Positions 57,144 to 64,000 of a stretch of DNA of 64,000 nucleotides are shown piece after piece. Made by a program: the position numbers and the translations under genes. How positions within the stretch are numbered: position 1 is the stretch's first letter; each line of letters begins with the position of its first letter. The notes below the pieces were generated by a model. The model was given only the letters and a program-made list of their open reading frames with translations. It had not been told where the DNA came from and searched no databases. Source of the DNA: Heyndrickxia sporothermodurans (GTDB lineage Bacteria > Bacillota > Bacilli > Bacillales > Bacillaceae_C); the NCBI GenBank assembly GCA_016756695.1, contig CP066701.1:1408001-1472000 (forward strand). Direction: 5' to 3'.

Positions 57144-57335
57144 ATGTCACAACAAAAACTAACAATCGTCCCCGTTTCAATACAACCAGAAAAAAATATT
57201 ATAACATCCACAACTTCGAAAGATCCTTCAAATAGCTTTTGCACAATCAAAATTGAAGCTGCTGAAATTTCCTTCTTCAACGGCGTAGATGAGCACATCA
57301 TCCAAACGGTCATGAGGGAGTTGAAAAATCTATGA
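57144..57335 (+). CDS. tnpA: IS66 accessory protein TnpA (copy B)
   Basis: A 63-residue IS66 TnpA-type protein behind AAGGAGG. The short form recurs in Firmicute IS66 elements. It overlaps tnpB by 4 bp. Confidence 0.75.
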   Translation: MSQQKLTIVPVSIQPEKNIITSTTSKDPSNSFCTIKIEAAEISFFNGVDEHIIQTVMRELKNL

Positions 57336-57685
57336 AACATGATTATACCAGTGTAAAAAACATTTATATTATTTGCGGTAAAACAGATATGAGGAAGGGA
57401 ATTGATGGATTAGCAACGCTAATTCAAGATTCTTTCGAACTTGATCCATATGGAGATTCTATTTTCCTTTTCTCTGGTTGGAGTAAAGACCGTTATAAAT
57501 GTTTATATTTTGATGGCGATGGTTTCGCCATGCTTTATAAGCGACTAGATGGAGGAAAACTTCAATGGCCAAAAGATGAAAATGAAGTACGTAAACTTTC
57601 GCAACAGGAGGTTCGCTGGTTGTTAGAAGGGTTGTCCATTCAGCAACCAAAGGCCATTCAAAAATCACAAAAAGGAGTATTCTAA
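57332..57685 (+). CDS. tnpB: IS66 accessory protein TnpB (copy B)
   Basis: A 117-residue IS66 Orf2 protein (YIICGKTDMRKGIDGLA, YFDGDGFAMLYKRL), identical to copy A. Essential for IS66 transposition in tested elements of the family. Confidence 0.93.
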   Translation: MKHDYTSVKNIYIICGKTDMRKGIDGLATLIQDSFELDPYGDSIFLFSGWSKDRYKCLYFDGDGFAMLYKRLDGGKLQWPKDENEVRKLSQQEVRWLLEGLSIQQPKAIQKSQKGVF

Positions 57686-57787
57686 ACAAGCTAGAAATGT
57701 TGGTTTATAGCCATTTTCAACTTCGCTTTCTACGTTAAAAATGTTATAATATAACTAACTTATGGTGAACGAAAAGTGGTGAAATAA

Positions 57788-59329
57788 ATGGTTAATACTT
57801 CTTCCAATAACAAGAATCCATATGGGAAATTAATTCGACTTCTCGAAGAACAATTGGCTCATTCAAATCAACAAAACAAAGACTTATCGAAAAAGCTAGA
57901 TCAATCAACTAAACAGATTGAAGCGCTAACTGAACAAATTCGCCATTTAACAAAACTTTTATATGGATCGAAATCCGAAAAATCGAAATACAACGTACCA
58001 GATGGGCAAGGCTCATTATTTGATGATGACCCGGCTTTTAGCGAACCTGAGCACACAGAAGAACAAAGCCAACAGACAATCTCTTATACTGTTGTACGAA
58101 AAGTTAAATCAAAAAAACGAAATGATTCCTTGCATGATGGTATTGAAGTAGAAGCTATTCACCATCATCCGAAAAATACAATCTGTGACTGTTGCCAAGG
58201 GCAAATGATTGAAATTGGTAGTACACTTGTACGTGAAGAAGCAAAATTTATTCCTGCAAAAATGATGAAAGTACAGCACATTGAACATGCGTATGAATGT
58301 AAAGACTGCAAAGTTGATTCATCACAGCCAGCACAAATCAAACGCGGGAAAGCACCACAACCAGCGATTCAGCGTAGCATCGCAAGTCCTAGCGTACTTG
58401 CCAAAGTCATCTATGATAAATTTGCACAATATTTACCTCTTTACCGTCAGGTAAAGGAATGGAATCGCTATGGACTGAATACCAATGATAAAAACCTATC
58501 GAATTGGGTTATCCGTGTAGCACATGATTGGCTGTTACCTGTATACGAACGAATGAAAGAGTTGATGATGGCAAAATCGGTTTTGCATGTCGATGAAACA
58601 TACGGACAAATTATCAACCGATCCGATGGGAAATCTGGCCAAGCCAATGCGTATAATTGGGTGTTTCGAAGTGTGCCAAGCCAAGAAGTAACAATGACTC
58701 TCTTTCAAAGCGCATTATCTCGAGCTCGATCTGTCCTTGAAAGTTTTATTGAAGGCTTTTCTGGAACGATTGTGTGTGATGGTTATTCTGCTTATGATAA
58801 GTTGGAAGGCGTTAATTTCGCAAATTGTTGGGCGCATGTTCGTCGTTATTGGCTGAAAGCTGATAGCAAAAATGGTAGAATCGGTGTGAAATATTGTGAT
58901 GATTTATATCGACTAGAAAGGCAATTTAAACGTTTGTCTCCGAGTAAACGAAGAAAAAAACGTCAAAAGTACTCGAAGCCAATCGTGGAGGAATTCCTTC
59001 ACTGGGTTGAAACATCACCATTTTACGGAAAAAATGCGTTAGCAAAAGCGACTGAATACACATTAAACAGGGCAAATGGACTCAAATTATTCCTGAATGA
59101 TGGGCGAATTGAAATGGATAATAATCCAGCCGAGAACGCCATCCGTCCCAACGTTATAGGAAGAAAAAATTGGCTCTTTAGTGTAAGTGAAGCTGGTGCA
59201 AAAGCGAATGCCATCTGTTTAAGTATTGCTGAAACTGCCAAAAGTAACGGCGTTGATTTCTATGAATATATAAAGAAACTTTTACGGATTTACCAAATCT
59301 CGGCGTCCAACAAAACCCTGAAATTTTAG
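57788..59329 (+). CDS. tnpC: IS66 TnpC transposase, C-terminal frameshift (copy B)
   Basis: A 513-residue DDE transposase with a leucine-zipper-like N-terminus, a zinc-finger-like region (CDCCQGQM, YECKDCK) and a DDE core: Asp in HVDETYGQI, Asp in VCDGYSAYD and Glu in NNPAENAIRP. One T is missing from a T5 run near 59281 compared with copy A, so the C-terminus reads LRIYQISASNKTLKF instead of the normal ...AECSK ending. The catalytic core is intact; activity is uncertain. Confidence 0.85.
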   Translation: MVNTSSNNKNPYGKLIRLLEEQLAHSNQQNKDLSKKLDQSTKQIEALTEQIRHLTKLLYGSKSEKSKYNVPDGQGSLFDDDPAFSEPEHTEEQSQQTISYTVVRKVKSKKRNDSLHDGIEVEAIHHHPKNTICDCCQGQMIEIGSTLVREEAKFIPAKMMKVQHIEHAYECKDCKVDSSQPAQIKRGKAPQPAIQRSIASPSVLAKVIYDKFAQYLPLYRQVKEWNRYGLNTNDKNLSNWVIRVAHDWLLPVYERMKELMMAKSVLHVDETYGQIINRSDGKSGQANAYNWVFRSVPSQEVTMTLFQSALSRARSVLESFIEGFSGTIVCDGYSAYDKLEGVNFANCWAHVRRYWLKADSKNGRIGVKYCDDLYRLERQFKRLSPSKRRKKRQKYSKPIVEEFLHWVETSPFYGKNALAKATEYTLNRANGLKLFLNDGRIEMDNNPAENAIRPNVIGRKNWLFSVSEAGAKANAICLSIAETAKSNGVDFYEYIKKLLRIYQISASNKTLKF

Positions 59330-59382
59330 ATCAATACATGCCCTGGTCAAAAATGATTCAGGCAGAATGTAGCAAATAAATG

Positions 59383-59426
59383 AAATAGCCGTAATTCGAT
59401 TAAAAAGTCAGAATTTACGGCTATTT
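59383..59426. terminator. IS66 end hairpin
   Basis: AAATAGCCGTAATTC (59383-59397) and GAATTTACGGCTATTT (59411-59426) form a long stem with one bulge. It can stop transcription in either direction near the IS66 right end; the same hairpin is in copy A. Confidence 0.7.
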
Positions 59427-59512
59427 ACGATGCGTACCGAAAGGTACACTTATTTTTATAATTCGGGCTTACGTTGACCACAAACCATAAAAAGACTGGA
59501 GGAGTACTTCTT

Positions 59513-60865
59513 ATGACTATTATACGACAACCTAGCCTATTTGGCATACAGGAATTATTTGACATGGAACCTACCCAAAAATATGAAGCCATTATTTCAG
59601 CGGTAGATTTGGATTCGATGTACCATCAAGTGGCGAAAAAATCACGGTTGGGTGCACCGGAAGAACTAAACTATGCAGCCATGATTATCTCCACCTTTGT
59701 AAGATACATAGAGCGCATCCCTACGATGAAGGATCTTATAAAACGTCTTCATGATGATCTAGCTTTTAAGTTAAATTGTGGCTTTTTGGTTTCTGATCAT
59801 GTGCCTTCAGAATCCTCCTATTCACGTCTCATAACGAAATTGGAGGAAAGCGATATCCTTGAGAAAGAACAAGAAAAAGTGGTCCTCCAGGCTATTGCAG
59901 AAGGTTTCATCACGGATGATACAGTGGCCATTGATGCAACCCATTTTGAAGCACGAGACCAAGCGCAGCCAAAAGAAGAAAAGCCAAAATCTGAACCCCA
60001 AAAACGTGGTCGGAAATCAAAAGATGAGCGTGACGGGTGGCTTAAAGAACAAGCTGAAACGGAAGCCAATTTACCTTTATATGATAGAAAAATTGTGGCC
60101 CAATTAGATGTTCCCCTAGCCGAACTACGTGCCGAAGTTCCCCAAGACCCTAAATGGGGCGTGAAAAAGAACTCAGAAGGACAAAATGTTTTTTGGTTTG
60201 GCTACAAAGGTCATTTAGCCGTTGGTACATCAAGCCAATACATTCTACAGGCTCTTTTTTCATCTGGGAGTCTAAATGATGGTAAGGCAGCTATCCCTTT
60301 ACTGAAAGGAATTCAGGAACGCCTTCACCTTCCATTACGTTATCAAACAATGGATGCGGGCTATGACTATGAACCCATATACGAGCAGGTACATCGAATG
60401 GGACAACAATCCGTCATCGCGTATAATAAGCGAAATGAAGGGGAAATCATTGGCTATGATAAACACTTTGCCCCAACTTGTTTCAGAGAGCATTCTTATC
60501 GTTATGATAGTTTTGATCCTAAATATGAAACATTGAAATACACAAGACCAAAGGAATGCAGCGACTGTCCCTTAGCTAATGAAGGTATTTGCCAAAAGGT
60601 TTATAAAGTGAAAATCACTTCAGACCTTCGCAGATATACCGCACCAGCACGCGGGTCACAAGCATGGAAAAACATTTTCAAACGTCGTACTGCCGTAGAA
60701 CGGGTTAATGCCTATCTGAAAGAATTCTTTCAACTGAACAATGTTCGCTATCGTACTGGGAAACGTGCAAAAATTCATTTTGACATGGTAACCCTTATTT
60801 ATAATGCTTCAAAGTTAGCCGCAGACCGAATTAATGTACAATTAAATCAGCAACAAGTAGCATGA
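59513..60865 (+). CDS. IS1182-family DDE transposase (copy B, intact)
   Basis: A 450-residue IS1182-type transposase: an N-terminal DNA-binding domain (PSLFGIQELFDM), the first Asp in AIDATHFEARD, Asp in MDAGYDYEPI and the Glu region in RRTAVERVNAYLKEFF. Also a Cys-rich insert (ECSDCPLANEGICQ). I start it at the ATG at 59513 behind GGAGGAG; the longer frame begins inside the target duplication of IS66. This is the intact version that probably moved both copies. Confidence 0.93.
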   Translation: MTIIRQPSLFGIQELFDMEPTQKYEAIISAVDLDSMYHQVAKKSRLGAPEELNYAAMIISTFVRYIERIPTMKDLIKRLHDDLAFKLNCGFLVSDHVPSESSYSRLITKLEESDILEKEQEKVVLQAIAEGFITDDTVAIDATHFEARDQAQPKEEKPKSEPQKRGRKSKDERDGWLKEQAETEANLPLYDRKIVAQLDVPLAELRAEVPQDPKWGVKKNSEGQNVFWFGYKGHLAVGTSSQYILQALFSSGSLNDGKAAIPLLKGIQERLHLPLRYQTMDAGYDYEPIYEQVHRMGQQSVIAYNKRNEGEIIGYDKHFAPTCFREHSYRYDSFDPKYETLKYTRPKECSDCPLANEGICQKVYKVKITSDLRRYTAPARGSQAWKNIFKRRTAVERVNAYLKEFFQLNNVRYRTGKRAKIHFDMVTLIYNASKLAADRINVQLNQQQVA

Positions 60866-60942
60866 TTTCTGTTTTTAAAAATATATTTTAGAAATTCTGT
60901 AGGATTCTGTATTTTTAAAAAGAGCAATTATGAAATTGACTC

Positions 60943-61062
60943 ATATATAAATCACCATAAATTAGAACAATATTAAACAAGTTGACAGTTACGTATTTGC
61001 AATCCATTTTTCCAAAGATGAATGGTACAATAATTAATTAAACAAGTCTCGGGGGGAAAATC
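60943..61062. other. oriC: oriC, dnaN side (displaced)
   Basis: The part of the dnaA-dnaN intergenic region left beyond the IS. It starts with the second ATAT of the target duplication, continues AT-rich (ATAAATCACC and following), then has TTGACA at 60982-60987 and TGGTACAAT (extended -10, 61023-61031), which are too far apart to be one classical promoter. It no longer lies next to the DnaA-trio tract. Confidence 0.75.
61026..61031 (+). promoter_or_regulatory. candidate dnaN promoter -10
   Basis: TACAAT preceded by TGG (extended -10), about 32 bp before the dnaN start. The -35 is weak. Since the IS separates dnaN from dnaA, this may be its main promoter. Confidence 0.45.
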
Positions 61063-62202
61063 ATGAAATTTTCGATACAACGTGATCGACTTATCCAAAG
61101 TGTACAAGATGTAATGAAAGCAATTAGTTCTAGAACTACGATTCCCATATTAACTGGAATAAAAATTGTAGCGACAAATGAAGGCGTAGCATTTACAGGA
61201 AGTGATTCAGATGTATCCATTGAATCATTTATTCCAAAAGAAGAAGATGGAAATGAATTAGTGGAGATTTTTGCTCCTGGTGCCATCGTTCTACAAGCTA
61301 AGTTTTTTAGTGAAATTGTTAAAAAGTTACCTATGGATTTCGTTGAAATTGAAGTAATCAATCATTTGCAAACCGTTATTCGTTCAGGTAAATCTGAATT
61401 CAATCTAAATGGATTAGATCCTGAAGAATATCCACATCTACCTCAAATTTCTGAAGAGAATGTATTTAAAATTCCAACAGATATTGTTAAAAACCTTATT
61501 CGCCAAACCGTTTTTGCTGTATCTACGTCTGAAACTCGCCCAATTCTAACCGGGGTAAATTGGAAAGTTGAATCAGATCGATTAACATGTATTGCTACGG
61601 ATAGCCACCGCTTAGCAATGCGTTCAGCAGCCATCGATTTTGTAAATGAGGCGAAATATAACATTGTCATTCCTGGAAAAAGCTTAAATGAATTAAACAA
61701 AATTTTAGATGACACAAATGAACCAGTAGAAATTGTTATTACCGAAAATCAAATTTTGTTTAGAGCAAAACATTTACTATTTTTCTCAAGACTTTTAGAA
61801 GGTAATTATCCTGATACTTCAAGATTAATACCTACTGAAAGCAAAACAGACATTGTTATTAATACAAAAGAGTTTTTACAAGCCATTGATCGTGCCTCTC
61901 TATTAGCAAGAGAGGGTAGAAATCCCAATGTTGTTAAATTCTCTACGCTAACATCAGGAATCATTGAAATTTCATCTAACACTCCTGAAGTTGGGAAAGT
62001 TGTTGAACAAGTTCAAAGTCAGTCAATTGAAGGCGAAGATTTAAAAATTTCATTCAGTGCAAAATATATGATGGATGCCCTAAAAGCATTGGAAGGTTTA
62101 GAAATTCGTATTAGTTTTACTGGGGCAATGAGGCCATTTATCATTCGACCAATTAATGACGAATCGATCTTGCAACTTATATTGCCAGTCCGCACTTACT
62201 AA
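61063..62202 (+). CDS. dnaN: DNA polymerase III beta clamp
   Basis: The 379-residue sliding clamp with three similar domains: MKFSIQRDRLIQSVQDVMKA, then TGVNWKVESDRLTCIATDSHR, ending in RPFIIRPINDESILQLILPVRTY (the C-terminal peptide-binding region). Strong GGGGGG ribosome site. Normally read from the dnaA promoter as well; here the IS stands between. Confidence 0.98.
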   Translation: MKFSIQRDRLIQSVQDVMKAISSRTTIPILTGIKIVATNEGVAFTGSDSDVSIESFIPKEEDGNELVEIFAPGAIVLQAKFFSEIVKKLPMDFVEIEVINHLQTVIRSGKSEFNLNGLDPEEYPHLPQISEENVFKIPTDIVKNLIRQTVFAVSTSETRPILTGVNWKVESDRLTCIATDSHRLAMRSAAIDFVNEAKYNIVIPGKSLNELNKILDDTNEPVEIVITENQILFRAKHLLFFSRLLEGNYPDTSRLIPTESKTDIVINTKEFLQAIDRASLLAREGRNPNVVKFSTLTSGIIEISSNTPEVGKVVEQVQSQSIEGEDLKISFSAKYMMDALKALEGLEIRISFTGAMRPFIIRPINDESILQLILPVRTY

Positions 62203-62207
62203 ATAAA

Positions 62208-62237
62208 AGTTCCTGTCTTAGACAGGACTTTTTTTAC
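62208..62237 (+). terminator. dnaN terminator
   Basis: TCCTGTC-TTA-GACAGGA stem (62211-62227) followed by C and eight T. Confidence 0.9.
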
Positions 62238-62381
62238 ATTTATCCACAATAAACATCTAAAAATATTTATAAAAAAATCATCCACATGTTAATAACTTTG
62301 AAACGAAGTGACGTTGTATTAATTAAAATTATTTAGTAAAATTATATATTAGAGAATTATGAAGCGGAAAAGAGTGAATGT

Positions 62382-62597
62382 ATGGAAAAGAACGTATCAA
62401 TTGAGACGGAATTCATTACTTTAGGCCAATTTTTAAAATTAGCTGATGTTATTCAAAGTGGTGGCATGGCCAAATGGTTTTTAAGTGAACATGATGTATT
62501 TGTTAATGGTGAACAAGACCAAAGAAGAGGGCGAAAACTTTCAGTAGGTGATCGAATAGAAATTCCGAGCGTTGGTAATTTTGTTATATCCCGATAG
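62382..62597 (+). CDS. yaaA: S4-domain RNA-binding protein YaaA
   Basis: A 71-residue S4-like domain protein (FITLGQFLKLADVIQSGGMA, VFVNGEQDQRRGRKLSVGD) conserved between dnaN and recF. In B. subtilis (RlbA) it is linked to ribosome assembly. ATG after a weak ribosome site. Confidence 0.94.
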   Translation: MEKNVSIETEFITLGQFLKLADVIQSGGMAKWFLSEHDVFVNGEQDQRRGRKLSVGDRIEIPSVGNFVISR

Positions 62598-62628
62598 ATA
62601 ATTTTTGGGAGAAAAAGGATGTTACTGA

Positions 62629-63747
62629 ATGTATATTGAAGAGTTAGAACTGAAAAATTACCGTAACTACGAATCACTATCTATTTCCTTTGAAAATAAC
62701 GTAAATGTGATTTTAGGTGAAAATGCACAAGGAAAAACTAATGTTATGGAATCTATTTACGTTTTAGCTATGGCAAAGTCCCATCGAACATCAAATGATA
62801 AAGATTTAATCCGTTGGGATGAGGAATATGCTAAAATAAAAGGTAGGATAAAAAAACATAGTGGATCAACACCGCTAGAACTAGTTATTTCAAAAAAAGG
62901 GAAAAAAGCAAAATATAATCATATTGAGCAATCTAAATTAAGCCAGTATGTAGGAAATATGAATGTTGTCATGTTCGCGCCTGAAGATCTCCATCTTGTT
63001 AAAGGGAGCCCTCAAGTTAGGCGTCGTTTTATTGATATGGAGATTGGACAGGTATCACCCGTATATTTACATGACATCAGTCAATATCAAAAAATTTTAC
63101 AGCAACGGAATCATTATTTAAAACTGCTGCAACTCCAAAAGCAAAAAGATGAAACGATGCTTGATGTACTAACCGACCAATTTATACAAATGGCCGTTAA
63201 GATCATAAAAAAGAGATTTGAGTTTATTCAACTGCTAGAAGAATGGGCAAGACCAATCCATACGGGGATATCCCGGGGCTTAGAATCGTTAAAAATTCAG
63301 TATAAACCGTCCATTGATGTATCAGAAGACATGGATTCGTCAAGCCTATTAACGAAGATGGAGGAAAAATTTTCTATTAATAAAAAAAGGGAAATTGAAC
63401 GAGGTGTTACATTATTAGGTCCACATCGTGATGAGCTTGTATTTTTTGTGAATAATCGTGACGTGCAAACATTTGGTTCACAAGGACAGCAACGAACAAC
63501 TGCTCTTTCATTAAAATTGGCTGAGATAGAATTAATCCATTCAGAAATAGGGGAATACCCCATTTTACTCCTTGATGATGTTTTATCTGAACTAGATGAT
63601 TACCGCCAATCCCACCTGTTGAATACGATTCAAGGAAAAGTCCAAACTTTTGTTACAACTACAAGCATTGATGGAATCGACCATCAAACACTGAAAGAGG
63701 CATCGACCTTTTCTGTAGAATCCGGGATTATGTTTCCGGTGAAATGA
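62629..63747 (+). CDS. recF: DNA repair protein RecF
   Basis: The 372-residue RecF, an SMC-like ATPase that helps load RecA at gaps. Walker A is [12 protein letters not shown], the signature is in [18 protein letters not shown] and Walker B is [13 protein letters not shown]. Standard length; 31 bp downstream of yaaA. Confidence 0.97.
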   Translation: MYIEELELKNYRNYESLSISFENNVNVILGENAQGKTNVMESIYVLAMAKSHRTSNDKDLIRWDEEYAKIKGRIKKHSGSTPLELVISKKGKKAKYNHIEQSKLSQYVGNMNVVMFAPEDLHLVKGSPQVRRRFIDMEIGQVSPVYLHDISQYQKILQQRNHYLKLLQLQKQKDETMLDVLTDQFIQMAVKIIKKRFEFIQLLEEWARPIHTGISRGLESLKIQYKPSIDVSEDMDSSSLLTKMEEKFSINKKREIERGVTLLGPHRDELVFFVNNRDVQTFGSQGQQRTTALSLKLAEIELIHSEIGEYPILLLDDVLSELDDYRQSHLLNTIQGKVQTFVTTTSIDGIDHQTLKEASTFSVESGIMFPVK

Positions 63748-63757
63748 GGTGTAAAAC

Positions 63758-63985
63758 ATGTACCTACATGTAGGCGAAGATGTGATGGTTCGAGCAGATG
63801 AAATTATTGCTATTATAGATAAAGGTTCAGTTAATCAGTCTGTTATTATGCAAGAATTTTTCCAATCAAAGAAAAAGGGCATGATTAACTTGTCAAAAGG
63901 AAAGTTTAAATCCTTAGTCATTACTGACCATCAGCACTATCTTTCACCTTTATCCTCTAGTACGCTTTTAAAGCGATTAAATTAA
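63758..63985 (+). CDS. remB: extracellular matrix regulator RemB (YaaB)
   Basis: A 75-residue DUF370-type protein: MYLHVGEDVMVRADEIIAII, SLVITDHQHYLSPLSSSTLLKRL. In B. subtilis RemB affects biofilm matrix gene expression. Conserved between recF and gyrB, which should lie just outside the window. Confidence 0.93.
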   Translation: MYLHVGEDVMVRADEIIAIIDKGSVNQSVIMQEFFQSKKKGMINLSKGKFKSLVITDHQHYLSPLSSSTLLKRLN

Positions 63986-64000
63986 AACTATTTTTGTTTT

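Larger units (their letters stand above)
57061..59472 (+). mobile_element. IS66-family element nested in copy B
   Basis: A 2412-bp IS66-type element with ends GTAAGCCC in inverted orientation and an 8-bp target duplication GTTGACCA at 57053-57060 and 59473-59480. It carries tnpA, tnpB and tnpC in the normal IS66 order. A hairpin (59383-59426) follows tnpC. Confidence 0.94.
56965..60942 (+). mobile_element. IS1182-like element copy B with nested IS66, inserted in oriC
   Basis: A 3978-bp element between dnaA and dnaN, in the dnaA direction. Its ends are GAATGAATTTCATAATT at 56965 and the complement of GAGTCAATTTCATAATT at 60942, with a 4-bp palindromic target duplication ATAT at 56961-56964 and 60943-60946. 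It holds an intact IS1182-type transposase gene and a nested IS66-family element between that gene and its own promoter (TATAAT near 57042). Nearly identical to the copy in yybS. Confidence 0.95.

Overview
This window is a low-GC Firmicute chromosome segment from a spore-forming Bacillaceae bacterium, centred on the replication origin. The core gene order is that of Bacillus. On the minus strand, moving left from the origin, it holds rpmH, rnpA, spoIIIJ, jag, mnmE, mnmG, rsmG, noc, soj and spo0J, then yyaC (plus strand), ychF, rpsF, ssb and rpsR, then yybS, gdpP, rplI, dnaB, purA and three tRNAs, then walR, walK, yycH, yycI, walJ, htrA and rlmH. On the plus strand it holds dnaA, dnaN, the S4-domain gene yaaA, recF and remB. 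DnaA is nearly identical to the B. subtilis protein. SpoIIIJ, Jag, YyaC and Soj/Spo0J point to a spore former. I cannot name the genus.

Four insertions break this conserved backbone. (1) Positions 1 to about 13.49 kb look like one end of an SCC-like (staphylococcal cassette chromosome-like) island at the 3' end of rlmH, whose last codons keep the TATCATAA core that SCC recombinases use. It carries a large serine recombinase (cut by the window edge) coupled to a recombinase-domain protein that lacks catalytic residues, an SF3 primase-helicase, an SSB-like protein, a DUF960 / small acidic protein / DUF1643 / RadC row known from SCC elements, and an ArgR-like regulator beside repeated ATTCATA half-sites. 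Its defence cargo is a 5-methylcytosine methyltransferase with a probable restriction enzyme, a DRT-type reverse transcriptase preceded by a promoter and a candidate structured ncRNA, and a frameshifted SIR2-like gene. (2) A nested insertion sequence at 27892-31878, an IS66-family element inside an IS1182-like element, interrupts yybS. (3) A recombinase-trio / Tn554-like element at about 35.29-40.6 kb separates ssb from rpsR, genes normally in one operon. (4) A second, inverted copy of the nested IS lies at 56965-60942, inside oriC between dnaA and dnaN.

Each nested-IS copy has its own palindromic 4-bp target duplication (AGCT in yybS, ATAT in oriC), and the inner IS66 has the same 8-bp duplication (GTTGACCA) in both. 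The IS1182-like element therefore moved after it had received the IS66. At oriC the dnaA-proximal unwinding module (DnaA boxes, GC patch, DnaA-trio tract) is intact, and the element begins about 17 bp beyond the trios, within the AT-rich unwinding region.

The core genes work together in replication initiation and elongation (dnaA, dnaN, recF, dnaB, ssb), origin segregation and nucleoid occlusion (soj, spo0J, noc), membrane insertion and sporulation (spoIIIJ, jag), tRNA wobble modification (mnmE, mnmG), rRNA methylation (rsmG, rlmH), cell-wall homeostasis (walRK, yycHI, walJ, htrA) and c-di-AMP turnover (gdpP).
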